Of a DNA stretch of 64,000 nt, positions 20,884-29,192 are shown piece after piece (the stretch's first letter is position 1; every line of letters starts with the position of its first letter). The DNA is from Ancylobacter sp. IITR112 (GTDB taxonomy: Bacteria > Pseudomonadota > Alphaproteobacteria > Rhizobiales > Xanthobacteraceae). The position numbers and the translations under genes were made by a program. The stretch covers positions 496,001 to 560,000 of the forward strand of contig NZ_JBGCUS010000001.1 in NCBI RefSeq assembly GCF_041415945.1, read 5' to 3'. Below the pieces are notes generated by a model. The model was not told where the DNA came from, made no database searches, and worked only from the letters and a program-made list of their open reading frames with translations.

Positions 20884-21507
20884 TCAGATCGGCGGCAGGT
20901 GCAGCCAATTCGCCGCGGCGCTGAGAATGAGGTCGACCGCCAGCGCCGCGAGGATCATGCCCATCACCCGGCTGATGATCGAGGCGCCGCCCCGGCCGAT
21001 CAGGTTCACCAGCCGGCCCGCCGCCAGCATGATGAGCAGTGTCACCACCAGCACCAGGCTGAAGGTGGCGATGGTCATCATCCGGTCGGGAAGATCGTGG
21101 CGCGCATTGTCGGAGAGCACCACGGCGGCCAGCATGGCGCCCGGGCTGGCGATGGAGGGGATGGCGAGCGGATAGATCGCGATCTCCATCGGGTTCATCT
21201 CGGCCGGGGTGTGCGGGTCGGCGTGGCTCTTGCCGTGGATCATGGTGAGGGCGAACAGGAACAGCACGATGCCGCCGGCGATCTGGAAGGAGTCGATGGA
21301 CACGTCCATCGACCGCAGCAGCCAGCTTCCCGCCATGGCGAAGAATACCAGCACGCCGAAGGAAATGAGCACGGAGAGCACCGCCGCCTTCTTGCGTTCG
21401 GCGGCGCTGAAGCCGGTGGTGACGGCGAGGAAGACCGGCAGCGTGCCCAGCGGGTCGATCACCACCCAGAGGGTGACGAACTCCTGAATGCGTTCCGCCC
21501 AGTTCAT
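20884..21507 (-). CDS. MarC family integral membrane protein
   Basis: MarC/NAAT-family membrane protein of 207 residues with six hydrophobic helices. The start is ATG at 21507 (MNWAERIQEFVTLWVVIDPLGTLPVFL), which matches the family N-terminus, including the conserved DPLGTLPVFL. Other landmarks are MNPMEIAIYPLAIPSIASPGA and the C-terminal RVMGMILAALAVDLIL. The physiological substrate of most MarC proteins is unknown. It is divergent from rnhB across 130 bases. Confidence 0.9.
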   Translation of the reverse strand: MNWAERIQEFVTLWVVIDPLGTLPVFLAVTTGFSAAERKKAAVLSVLISFGVLVFFAMAGSWLLRSMDVSIDSFQIAGGIVLFLFALTMIHGKSHADPHTPAEMNPMEIAIYPLAIPSIASPGAMLAAVVLSDNARHDLPDRMMTIATFSLVLVVTLLIMLAAGRLVNLIGRGGASIISRVMGMILAALAVDLILSAAANWLHLPPI

Positions 21508-21637
21508 GATCCGCCCACCCGTTCGCCCTGCCTTATAGCGGTATCTGCGACGGCGCCAAGTTGCATCGCGGACGGGCCGTGGGCATGGTGCCGGCCGGCG
21601 CGCCGACGCCGGCGAATCGTATGAGAGACCCTGCATC

Positions 21638-22273
21638 ATGGCGGAGCCGCGACAGAAACCGGACTTTTCGCGGGAGCTGGACGCCCACCGCGCGGGCGAG
21701 GCGCCGGTAGCCGGTGTCGATGAAGTGGGGCGCGGCCCCTGGGCCGGGCCGGTGGTGGCCTGCGCGGTCGTGCTCGATCCCGCGCGGGTGCCGGTGGGGC
21801 TGGACGATTCCAAGCGCCTGTCGGCGGGCCAGCGCGAGCGGCTGTTCGAGGAGATCTGCGCCACCGCCGATGTGTCGCTGGCGTTCGCGCCGCCGACGCG
21901 GATCGACGGTCACAATATCAGGCAGGCGACGCTGTGGGCGCTGGCCCGCGCGGTGGCCGGCCTCGCCTGCACGCCGCGCCTCGTGCTGGTCGATGGCAAC
22001 GACCTGCCGCCCGTGCCCTGCGCCGCGCGCACCATCATCGGCGGCGACGGGCTGGTGGCGTCCATTGCCGCTGCCTCCATCGTCGCCAAGGTGACGCGCG
22101 ACCGGCTGATGGGCGCGCTCGGCGCCGCCCATCCCGGCTATGGCTTCGAGCGGCATATGGGCTATGGCACGCCGGAGCATCAGCAGGCGCTGGCGGCGCT
22201 CGGCGTGTGCCGCCACCACCGCACCTCCTTCGCCCCCATCCGCCTGCGCCTCGGCGAAACGCCGGCGGCCTGA
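21638..22273 (+). CDS. rnhB: Ribonuclease HII
   Basis: Endonuclease removing ribonucleotides and RNA from RNA-DNA hybrids. The 211-residue product contains the catalytic [24 protein letters not shown] block with the paired Asp-Glu. [19 protein letters not shown] and [13 protein letters not shown] supply the remaining conserved region, and the C-terminal [13 protein letters not shown] is typical. Length and motifs are complete. It converges on cydB. Confidence 0.96.
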   Translation: MAEPRQKPDFSRELDAHRAGEAPVAGVDEVGRGPWAGPVVACAVVLDPARVPVGLDDSKRLSAGQRERLFEEICATADVSLAFAPPTRIDGHNIRQATLWALARAVAGLACTPRLVLVDGNDLPPVPCAARTIIGGDGLVASIAAASIVAKVTRDRLMGALGAAHPGYGFERHMGYGTPEHQQALAALGVCRHHRTSFAPIRLRLGETPAA

Positions 22274-22295
22274 GCGGCGGGCGTTTCGGCGGGTC

Positions 22296-22320
22296 CTGAG
22301 GCGAGCCGGTGGCGCCTCAG
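22296..22320. terminator. Hairpin at the rnhB/cydB convergence
   Basis: CTGAGGCG pairs with CGCCTCAG across a 9-base loop. The right arm includes the cydB stop codon. It separates the convergent 3' ends of rnhB and cydB. There is no T-run. Confidence 0.4.
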
Positions 22321-23342
22321 TGGTAGCCCTCGCCCTCGCGCACCTTGCCGCGGAACAGCCAGTAGACGAAGGCGATATAGCCGAGGATCACCGGCAGCAT
22401 GAACACCGTGCCGATGAGCATGAACACCTGGCTGGCCGGGGCGGCGGCGGTTTCCCACACGGTGAGCGAGGGCGGAACCAGATAGGGGAAGATCGACACG
22501 CCGATGCCGAAATAGCCCAGCAGGAACAGGCCGATGACGCCGAAGAAGGGCAGGTTGTCATGGCCCTTCTCCAGCCAGTGCCACACCGCATAGGCCAGCA
22601 CCAGGGTGAGCAGCGGCACCGGGGCGAGATAGAACAGGTTCGGCGTGGTGAACCAGCGCTCGGCGATGCGCGGGAAGGCCAGCGGGGTCCACAGGCTGAC
22701 GATGGCCATGAAGACGAGTACCGCCGGCAGCAGCTTCTTCGCCCGGGCGCGGGCGCGGGCGGCGGCGGCGCCCTCCGTCTTCATGACCAGCCAGACGCTA
22801 CCGATCAGCGCATAGCCGGCGACAACGCCGACGCCGCAGACCAGGGCGAAGGGAGTGAGCCAGTCGAGCGGCCCGCCGGCGAAGGCGTTGTTCTCCACCT
22901 TGATGCCCTGCACGAAGCCGCCCAGCAGCACGCCCTGAAAGAAGGCGGCCAGCGTCGAGCCGCCGGCGAAGGCGATGTTCCACAGGAACCGGCTGGTGTC
23001 GGCGACATGGCGGAACTCGAAGGCGACGCCGCGAAACACCAGCGCCAGCAGCATGAAGATGACCGGCAGATACAGTGCCGGCATGACGATGGAGTAGGCG
23101 AGGGGGAAGGCGACCAAAAGGCCGCCGCCGCCGAGGATGAGCCAGGTCTCGTTGCCGTCCCAGAACGGGGCGACGGAACTCATCATCTGGTCCTTCTCGC
23201 TCTCGCTGGCCGCGAAGGGGAAGAGAATGCCCATGCCGAGGTCGAAGCCATCAAGCACCACATACATGGCGATGGCGACGGCCAGCAGCAGCGACCAGAT
23301 GACGGGCAGATACCATTCCATACCAACGCCGGTCATGTTCAT
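22317..23342 (-). CDS. cydB: Cytochrome bd-type quinol oxidase subunit II
   Basis: Subunit II of the bd-type terminal oxidase, 341 residues with about eight to nine membrane helices. The preferred start at 23342 gives MNMTGVGMEWYLPVIW; it overlaps the cydA stop in an ATGA and has a GGGGGA ribosome site inside the cydA end. Family landmarks are YVVLDGFDLGMGILFPF near the N-terminus, and WDGNETWLILGGGGLLVAFPLAY. It forms an operon with cydA. Confidence 0.95.
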   Translation of the reverse strand: MNMTGVGMEWYLPVIWSLLLAVAIAMYVVLDGFDLGMGILFPFAASESEKDQMMSSVAPFWDGNETWLILGGGGLLVAFPLAYSIVMPALYLPVIFMLLALVFRGVAFEFRHVADTSRFLWNIAFAGGSTLAAFFQGVLLGGFVQGIKVENNAFAGGPLDWLTPFALVCGVGVVAGYALIGSVWLVMKTEGAAAARARARAKKLLPAVLVFMAIVSLWTPLAFPRIAERWFTTPNLFYLAPVPLLTLVLAYAVWHWLEKGHDNLPFFGVIGLFLLGYFGIGVSIFPYLVPPSLTVWETAAAPASQVFMLIGTVFMLPVILGYIAFVYWLFRGKVREGEGYH

Positions 23343-24748
23343 TCCCCCGGATGGTTGATGGCGGCGCGCGTCGCCTTGTGCGCCGAGGTGAGCGGACGGC
23401 TCGGCACGCCCTCGGGCGTCTCGACGGCGGAACCCTGCGGGCCGCGGGCGATCAGGCGGTTGATGTAGTAGATGCCGCCGGAGAACACGATGCCGTAGAC
23501 GAAGACGAACAGCGCCAGCGTGGTCGCCACCGCCCATCCGTCGACCGGCGAGATCGCGTCCGCCGTGCGCAGGATGCCATAGGCGACCCAGGGCTGGCGG
23601 CCGACCTCGGTGACGAACCAGCCGGACAGGATGGTGACGAAGCCGATCGGCCAGATGTGCTGCAGCGGGGCGAGATACCAGTCGGTCTCGAACAGCCGGC
23701 GCCGCCAGAGCAGGAACACGCCGAGCCAGCCGACGAGGATCATGAGGATGCCGAGGCCCACCATGACGCGGAAGGCGAAGAACGGCACCGCCACCGGCGG
23801 GCGCTCGTCGCGCGGATATTCCTTCAGCCCCTTGAAGGTATCGTCCCAGCTATGGGTGAGGATGAGGCTGCCCAGATGCGGAATGGCGATCTGGTAGTCG
23901 TTGCGCTCTTCCTTCTCATTGGGCCAGGCGAACAGCACCAGCGGCACGCCGCTGGCACCGGGTTCGTTCTGCCAGTGCGCCTCGATGGCGGCGATCTTGG
24001 CCGGCTGGTGCTGGAGCGTGTTCAGCCCGTGCGCGTCGCCGATGAAGGCCTGCAGCGGCGCGAGGATGGCGATGAGGCCGAGCGCCATGCGCATCATGGT
24101 GCGCCCGTCTTCCGGATAGCGGCCGGAATAGACGTAGCGGGCGCCCACCGCCAGCACCACGAAGGCGGTGGTGAGGTAGCAGGCGGTGACCATATGGGCG
24201 AGGCGGTAGGGGAAGCTCGGGTTGAAGATGACCGCCAGCCAGTCCACGGGATGGGCGACGCCGTCGATGATCTCGTGGCCGGCGGGGGTCTGCATCCAGC
24301 TATTGGCCGAGAGGATCCAGAAGGCGGAGAGCGTGGTGCCGACCGCCACCATGACGCAGGAGAACACGTGCAGCCCGCGCGGCACCCGGTTCCAGCCGAA
24401 CAGCATGATGCCGAGGAATGTCGCCTCCAGGAAGAAGGCGGTGAGCACCTCATAGCCGATCAGCGGGCCGATGACGTTGCCGACGACGCGGGAGAAATGG
24501 CTCCAATTGGTGCCGAACTGGTAGGACAGCACGATGCCGGACACCACGCCCATGGCGAAGGAGACGGCAAAGATCTTGGTGAAGAAGCGGGCGATGCGGT
24601 GGTAGCGCTCATGCCCTGTGCCGATCCACAGCACCTCCAGCGTCGCGATATAGGCGGCGAGGCCGATGGTGAAGCTGGGAAAGATGATGTGGAAGGAAAC
24701 AGTGAAGGCGAACTGGATGCGCGCCAACATTGTGGGATCTAGTTCCAT
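23339..24748 (-). CDS. cydA: Cytochrome bd-type quinol oxidase subunit I, short Q-loop (CIO-like)
   Basis: Catalytic subunit of the bd-type quinol oxidase, 469 residues. It starts MELDPTMLARIQFAFTVSFHIIFPS, with the haem-ligand His in the first helix region. It contains GWNRVPRGLHVFSC and GWFVTEVGRQPW, both strongly conserved. The Q-loop after GDAHGLNTLQHQPAKIAAIEAHW is short, lacking the long insert of E. coli CydA, which places it with the cyanide-insensitive-oxidase type. The product supports respiration at low oxygen or under oxidase inhibition. It is translated with cydB through the ATGA overlap. No cydC/D or cydX-like gene is seen nearby. Confidence 0.95.
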   Translation of the reverse strand: MELDPTMLARIQFAFTVSFHIIFPSFTIGLAAYIATLEVLWIGTGHERYHRIARFFTKIFAVSFAMGVVSGIVLSYQFGTNWSHFSRVVGNVIGPLIGYEVLTAFFLEATFLGIMLFGWNRVPRGLHVFSCVMVAVGTTLSAFWILSANSWMQTPAGHEIIDGVAHPVDWLAVIFNPSFPYRLAHMVTACYLTTAFVVLAVGARYVYSGRYPEDGRTMMRMALGLIAILAPLQAFIGDAHGLNTLQHQPAKIAAIEAHWQNEPGASGVPLVLFAWPNEKEERNDYQIAIPHLGSLILTHSWDDTFKGLKEYPRDERPPVAVPFFAFRVMVGLGILMILVGWLGVFLLWRRRLFETDWYLAPLQHIWPIGFVTILSGWFVTEVGRQPWVAYGILRTADAISPVDGWAVATTLALFVFVYGIVFSGGIYYINRLIARGPQGSAVETPEGVPSRPLTSAHKATRAAINHPGE

Positions 24749-24882
24749 CGCTCAAGCTCCGCCGTCACCGCCAGCGAGGGTGACGCAGGCAGGGTAAGCC
24801 CGCCGGCGCGTCAATGGAATGACTCAAATCAGCCGCGCCATGGTCAAATTGTCTGGGGTGCACGCCCGCACACTGGCGAAAC

Positions 24883-25800
24883 CTATGGCGTGCTTGGCTT
24901 TTCCGCCAGCTTCGCCTCGATGGTCAGCATGTCGCGCCAGGCCATGCGCTTGCCGAGCGGGGTGCGCAGGAGATAGGCGGGATGGAAGGTGGCGAGCGCG
25001 GGGATGACCCTTCTGCCGGTGTCGTACTCCATCCAGCGCCCGCGCGCCTTGGTGATTCCGTCGCGTATGTCGAGCAGGGTCTGCGCCGCGGGTCCGCCGA
25101 GGCAGACCAGGATGTCCGGGTTCGCCAGCTCGATCTGCCGGCGGATAAAGGGCAGGCAGATGGCGGTTTCCTGCGGCGTCGGGGTGCGGTTGCCCGGCGG
25201 GCGCCAGGGCACGACATTGGCGATATAGGCGCTCGTGCGGTCGATGCCGATCGCCGCCAGCATGCGGTCGAGCAGCTTGCCGGAGCGGCCGACAAACGGC
25301 TTGCCCTCGATATCCTCCTCGCGCCCCGGCGCCTCGCCCACCAGCATCAGCCGTGCCGCCGGGTTGCCATCGGCGAAGACGAGGCGGGTGGCAGTGTGCT
25401 TGAGCGGGCAGCCGTCGAAACTCTCCAGCAGCGCCCGCAGCGCGTCGAGGTCGGGAGCGGCGGCGGCGGCTTCGCGCGCTTCCAGCGCCGCCACATCCGG
25501 CGGCGGCGGCGCGGCAGGGGCGAGGAGGGCGGGCGCGGCTACCGGCGCGGGGGCAGCGCGGCGCGCGGCCGGCGCGGGGGCGATGCCGGCCGACGCGGAT
25601 GCCGGGCGCGGCGCCTCACGCGCCGGCGCGGAAGACGCGGCGGCGCGGCTCGCCTCGCTTTCGGCGAAGCGGTTTACCGGCTCTTCGCCCAGCGCGACAT
25701 CGACCCCCGCCTCCAGATGGAAGGCGAGGATGTCGGCGAGGGCGTCGCGGTCGCCCGCCCAGTCGTCGCTGTCGCTAAGTGTCGAACTCATCAGGCGCAT
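24883..25800 (-). CDS. Uracil-DNA glycosylase, family 4-like
   Basis: Base-excision repair enzyme removing uracil from DNA, 305 residues. The C-terminal 200 residues are the catalytic domain with motif 1 GEAPGREED, PFVGRSGKLLDRML, and motif 2 HPAYLLR. The N-terminal 100 or so residues are an Ala/Pro-rich linker absent from short family-4 enzymes. Of the four Cys that hold the 4Fe-4S cluster in family 4, only two appear to be kept (in DGCPLKHTATR and ETAICLPF). The positions of the first and third are occupied by Phe and Trp (WRPPGNRTP). An alternative ATG lies at 25791. Confidence 0.88.
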   Translation of the reverse strand: MRLMSSTLSDSDDWAGDRDALADILAFHLEAGVDVALGEEPVNRFAESEASRAAASSAPAREAPRPASASAGIAPAPAARRAAPAPVAAPALLAPAAPPPPDVAALEAREAAAAAPDLDALRALLESFDGCPLKHTATRLVFADGNPAARLMLVGEAPGREEDIEGKPFVGRSGKLLDRMLAAIGIDRTSAYIANVVPWRPPGNRTPTPQETAICLPFIRRQIELANPDILVCLGGPAAQTLLDIRDGITKARGRWMEYDTGRRVIPALATFHPAYLLRTPLGKRMAWRDMLTIEAKLAEKPSTP

Positions 25801-25905
25801 TCTACCCTGTCGGAGTGGCGATCCTATCCGTCGCGGGGAGAGTTGTCAGGCCGGGGCAAGCGTGGAAGAAGTCCAATCAGCACCCTGCGGCAGCGGAGAG
25901 ACGGA

Positions 25906-27576
25906 ATGGACGCGGCGGAACGGCCGGCAGACCTGCCTGAGCGCGAGGCGATGGAATTCGACGTGGTCGTCGTCGGCGCCGGGCCGGCCGGCCTTGCCGC
26001 CGCCATCCGGCTGAAGCAGCTCGACGCGGATCTTTCTGTGGTGGTGGTCGAGAAAGGTTCGGAGGTCGGCGCGCATATCCTCTCCGGCGCAGTGGTCGAT
26101 CCGTCCGGGCTCGACGTGCTGTTCCCGGACTGGCGCGAGGCCGCCGACGCGCCGCTGAAGACCCCGGTGACCGACGACCGCTTCTATTTCCTCGGCCCCG
26201 CCGGTTCGCTGCGCCTGCCCAATGCGCTGCTGCCGCCGCTGATGAACAATCACGGCGCCTATATCGGCTCGCTGGGCAATGTCTGCCGCTGGCTGGCGGG
26301 CAAGGCGGAAGCGCTGGGCGTGGAGATCTATCCCGGCTTCGCCGCTGCCGAGGTGCTGTATGAGGATGGCGCGGTCGTCGGCATCGCCACCGGCGACATG
26401 GGGATCGGCCGCGACGGTGCCATCACCGACCGCTTCACCCGCGGCATGGAGCTGAGGGCGAAATACACGCTGTTCGCAGAAGGCGCGCGCGGCCAGCTCT
26501 CCAAGCAGCTCATCGCCCATTACGGGCTCGATGCCGGGCGCGAGCCGCAGAAATACGGCATCGGCCTCAAGGAATTGTGGACCGTGCCGGCGGACAAGCA
26601 CCGGCCGGGGCTGGTGCAGCATTCCTTCGGCTGGCCGCTCGACAACGCCACCGGCGGCGGCTCTTTCCTCTACCATATGGAGGACCGGCAGGTGATGGTG
26701 GGCTTCGTCGTCCATCTCAACTACGCCAACCCCTGGCTGTCGCCCTTCGAGGAGTTCCAGCGCTTCAAGACGCACCCGCTGGTGCGCGAGACGCTGGAGG
26801 GCGGCAAGCGGATTTCCTATGGCGCCCGCGCCATCACCGAGGGCGGCTATCAGTCGGTGCCCAAGCTGGTCTTCCCCGGCGGGGCGCTGATCGGCTGCGC
26901 CGCCGGCTTCGTCAATGTGCCGCGCATCAAGGGCAGCCACAATGCCGTGCATTCCGGCATGCTCGCCGCCGAAGAGGTGGCGAAGGCGCTGGGCGAAGGG
27001 CGCCAGCACGACGAACTCGCGGGCTATGAGGCCGGCTGGCGCCAGTCCGCCATCGGGCGCGATCTGTGGAAGGTGCGCAACGCCAAGCCGCTGTGGTCGA
27101 AGCTCGGCACCTATATCGGCATCGCGCTGGGCGGGGTCGATATGTGGCTGAACACGCTGCTCGGCGTCTCGCCCTTTGGCACGCTGGGGCACGGCAAGCC
27201 GGATTCGGCGACGCTGATGCCGGCGGCGCAGGCCAAGCGCATTGACTACCCCAAGCCGGACGGTGTCGTTTCCTTCGACCGGCTGTCCTCGGTATTCCTG
27301 TCCAACACCAATCACGAGGAAGACCAGCCGATCCACCTCAAAGTCGCCGACATGGCGGTGCAGAAAGCCTCCGAGCACGATGTCTATGCCGGGCCTTCGG
27401 CGCGCTATTGCCCGGCGGGCGTCTATGAATGGGTGGAGGAGGGCGGAGAGCCGCGCTACGTGATCAACGCGCAGAACTGCGTGCACTGCAAGACCTGCGA
27501 CATCAAGGACCCGAACCGCAACATCACCTGGGTGGCGCCCGAGGGCGGGGGCGGGCCGAACTATCCCAATATGTGA
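25906..27576 (+). CDS. Electron transfer flavoprotein-ubiquinone oxidoreductase
   Basis: ETF-QO, a membrane-associated flavoprotein passing electrons from ETF (beta-oxidation, amino acid oxidation) to ubiquinone. About 556 residues, the family length. The ATG at 25906 follows CGGAGAGACGGA; upstream open frame belongs to the opposite-strand UDG region. FAD binds at VVVVGAGPAGLAAAIRL. The C-terminal 4Fe-4S ligands are in RYCPAGVYEW and NCVHCKTCDIKDP. No etfAB genes are in the window. A pepsin-like exported protein starts 10 bases after the stop and may be co-transcribed. Confidence 0.96.
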   Translation: MDAAERPADLPEREAMEFDVVVVGAGPAGLAAAIRLKQLDADLSVVVVEKGSEVGAHILSGAVVDPSGLDVLFPDWREAADAPLKTPVTDDRFYFLGPAGSLRLPNALLPPLMNNHGAYIGSLGNVCRWLAGKAEALGVEIYPGFAAAEVLYEDGAVVGIATGDMGIGRDGAITDRFTRGMELRAKYTLFAEGARGQLSKQLIAHYGLDAGREPQKYGIGLKELWTVPADKHRPGLVQHSFGWPLDNATGGGSFLYHMEDRQVMVGFVVHLNYANPWLSPFEEFQRFKTHPLVRETLEGGKRISYGARAITEGGYQSVPKLVFPGGALIGCAAGFVNVPRIKGSHNAVHSGMLAAEEVAKALGEGRQHDELAGYEAGWRQSAIGRDLWKVRNAKPLWSKLGTYIGIALGGVDMWLNTLLGVSPFGTLGHGKPDSATLMPAAQAKRIDYPKPDGVVSFDRLSSVFLSNTNHEEDQPIHLKVADMAVQKASEHDVYAGPSARYCPAGVYEWVEEGGEPRYVINAQNCVHCKTCDIKDPNRNITWVAPEGGGGPNYPNM

Positions 27577-27585
27577 GGAACGACC

Positions 27586-28617
27586 ATGCGGAGCCGTCTT
27601 CTCGCCGCCCTGGCCATCGGGGCTAGCCTGTTTATGGGGGCCGGCCTGCCGGCGCGGGCGCAGGAGCGGCCGGATTACGCGCCCTACCGGGAAGGGCTGT
27701 TCCTGCGCTACCTCAACGCCGAGCCGGGCGAGATCGACGGTGTGCCGCGCATCGGCCTCTCCTTTGGCGGGCGACCGCTGCGGGCGGTGATCGATTCCGG
27801 CTCGACCGGCATCGTGGTGGCGGCCGAGTTCGTGCCTGGCTTCGAGGCGATGCCGTCGCTGGGGCCGGCCAAGCTGACCTATTCCAGCTCCGGCCGGGTG
27901 ATGCTGGGCCAGTGGGTGGTGATGCCGGTGACGCTGTCGGGGCGCGAGGGGGCGAGCGTCACCACCGATCCGCTGCCGGTGCTCGTCGTCACCGAGGTGC
28001 AGTGCCTCGATTATGCCCGTGTCTGCCAGCCCACTACCTCGCCGCGCAACATCGCCATGGTCGGCGTCGGCTTCGCCCGCGAGGGCGACAGCCAGAGCCA
28101 GAGCACGCCGGACAAGAACCCGCTGCTGCACGTGACCGGCGGTGAGCGGCGGCAGGGCTATATTCTCTCGCCCGAGGGCGTGCATGTCGGGCTCACCGCC
28201 GCCAATACACGCGGCGCCTTCCGCTATGTGAAGCTCGCCCGCCGGCCCGACGGCACGGACTGGGCGCCGCTGCCCGCCTGCATTTCGCTGAACGGCGCCA
28301 CGCCGCCGGCCTGCGGCACGGTGCTGGTCGATACCGGCGTCTCGGTGATGTACATGACCGTGCCGGAAGCGCAGGCGCAGGGGGCGCAAGGCACGCTGCC
28401 CCCGGGCACGCAGGTCGCCATCAGCATCGGCACGGAAGAGAGCGCCTTCCCGCTCTACAGCTTCAGCGCCGGCGATGGCGGGCCGGTGACGCCCAGCGCC
28501 ATCCATCTGCGGGTGGCGGCGGACCGCACCTTCGTCAACACCAGCTACCACCTCCTGAACGGCTTCGACGTGCTGTTCGACGGCGAGGGCGGTTATGTCG
28601 GGTTCCGGCCGCGCTGA
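27586..28617 (+). CDS. Exported pepsin-like aspartyl protease candidate
   Basis: Exported protein of 343 residues; the signal peptide ends near ARAQ-E27. Two aspartyl-protease active-site motifs lie in one chain: VIDSGSTGIVV with D70 and VLVDTGVSVMYMT with D249, 179 residues apart, close to the spacing in pepsin. A TYSSSG segment at 98-103 could be the substrate-covering flap with its Tyr. The final LLNGFDVLFDGEGGYVGFRPR resembles the last strands of the pepsin C-lobe. Four Cys (140, 147, 232, 243) could form two disulphides. Bacterial members of this family are few and little studied. It sits directly behind the ETF-QO gene with no functional link visible. Confidence 0.7.
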   Translation: MRSRLLAALAIGASLFMGAGLPARAQERPDYAPYREGLFLRYLNAEPGEIDGVPRIGLSFGGRPLRAVIDSGSTGIVVAAEFVPGFEAMPSLGPAKLTYSSSGRVMLGQWVVMPVTLSGREGASVTTDPLPVLVVTEVQCLDYARVCQPTTSPRNIAMVGVGFAREGDSQSQSTPDKNPLLHVTGGERRQGYILSPEGVHVGLTAANTRGAFRYVKLARRPDGTDWAPLPACISLNGATPPACGTVLVDTGVSVMYMTVPEAQAQGAQGTLPPGTQVAISIGTEESAFPLYSFSAGDGGPVTPSAIHLRVAADRTFVNTSYHLLNGFDVLFDGEGGYVGFRPR

Positions 28618-28629
28618 GGCGCGGCCCGC

Positions 28630-29091
28630 TCAGAACAGGCTGAACAGGAACACGGCGAGCAGGATGGCGGCGGCCCACAGGTCCGTCACCATGGCGACGT
28701 TCTCATGCATGGTGCGGTGCGGGCGCATCAGGTGATTGATGCCGGCGAGGCCGAGGAACAGCCCGCCGATGAAGGCCACCGGCAGCGCCCAGATCGAGAA
28801 CAGGATCGACAGCAGGCCGGCGAGGCCGAGGGAGACATTGGCGAAGCCGAGTTCCTGCACCACCACATGGGCGGCCGGCGCGTCGACGCCGAGAATGCCC
28901 TTGAGGGTGAAGCCGGGCTTGAGGATTTGCGACAGCCCCGCCAGCAGTAGCCGCACGCCCACCGCCCAGAAGGCGAACCATTTGGTGGCGATGACGATGA
29001 AGCTGCCGAGGCCGGTAATGTTGGGATATTCCGCCGCGATGCTCATCAGCGGCGCCACAACCATCGTCACCGCGACCAACACGTAATACAT
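28630..29091 (-). CDS. Small integral membrane protein (DUF6790-like)
   Basis: Hydrophobic protein of 153 residues with four predicted membrane helices (about 4-24, 32-54, 78-112 as a broad region, and 130-153). The pattern of short loops with a central VVVQELGFANVSLG and a HLMRPHRTMHENVAM loop resembles the uncharacterised DUF6790 family. No catalytic residues are evident. It is tail-to-tail with the pepsin-like gene. Confidence 0.65.
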   Translation of the reverse strand: MYYVLVAVTMVVAPLMSIAAEYPNITGLGSFIVIATKWFAFWAVGVRLLLAGLSQILKPGFTLKGILGVDAPAAHVVVQELGFANVSLGLAGLLSILFSIWALPVAFIGGLFLGLAGINHLMRPHRTMHENVAMVTDLWAAAILLAVFLFSLF

Positions 29092-29192
29092 GCGCCCATT
29101 CCCCCGTGCGGCGGAAGAGCCTTCTCCCGCATCCCCGTTCCCCGGCGGCAGTTGGAGCCGGGGAACGGGGCGCTGTCAATCGCGGGCGGCGC

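Noticed and set aside
24982..25905. Extension of the ETF-QO frame upstream by about 300 codons
   Set aside because: This part is antisense to the UDG gene and lacks ETF-QO similarity; the ATG at 25906 has a ribosome site and gives the family-typical length.
25846..28551. A 901-codon minus-strand frame opposite ETF-QO and the pepsin-like gene
   Set aside because: Antisense to two genes with convincing domains; no ribosome site or recognisable family.
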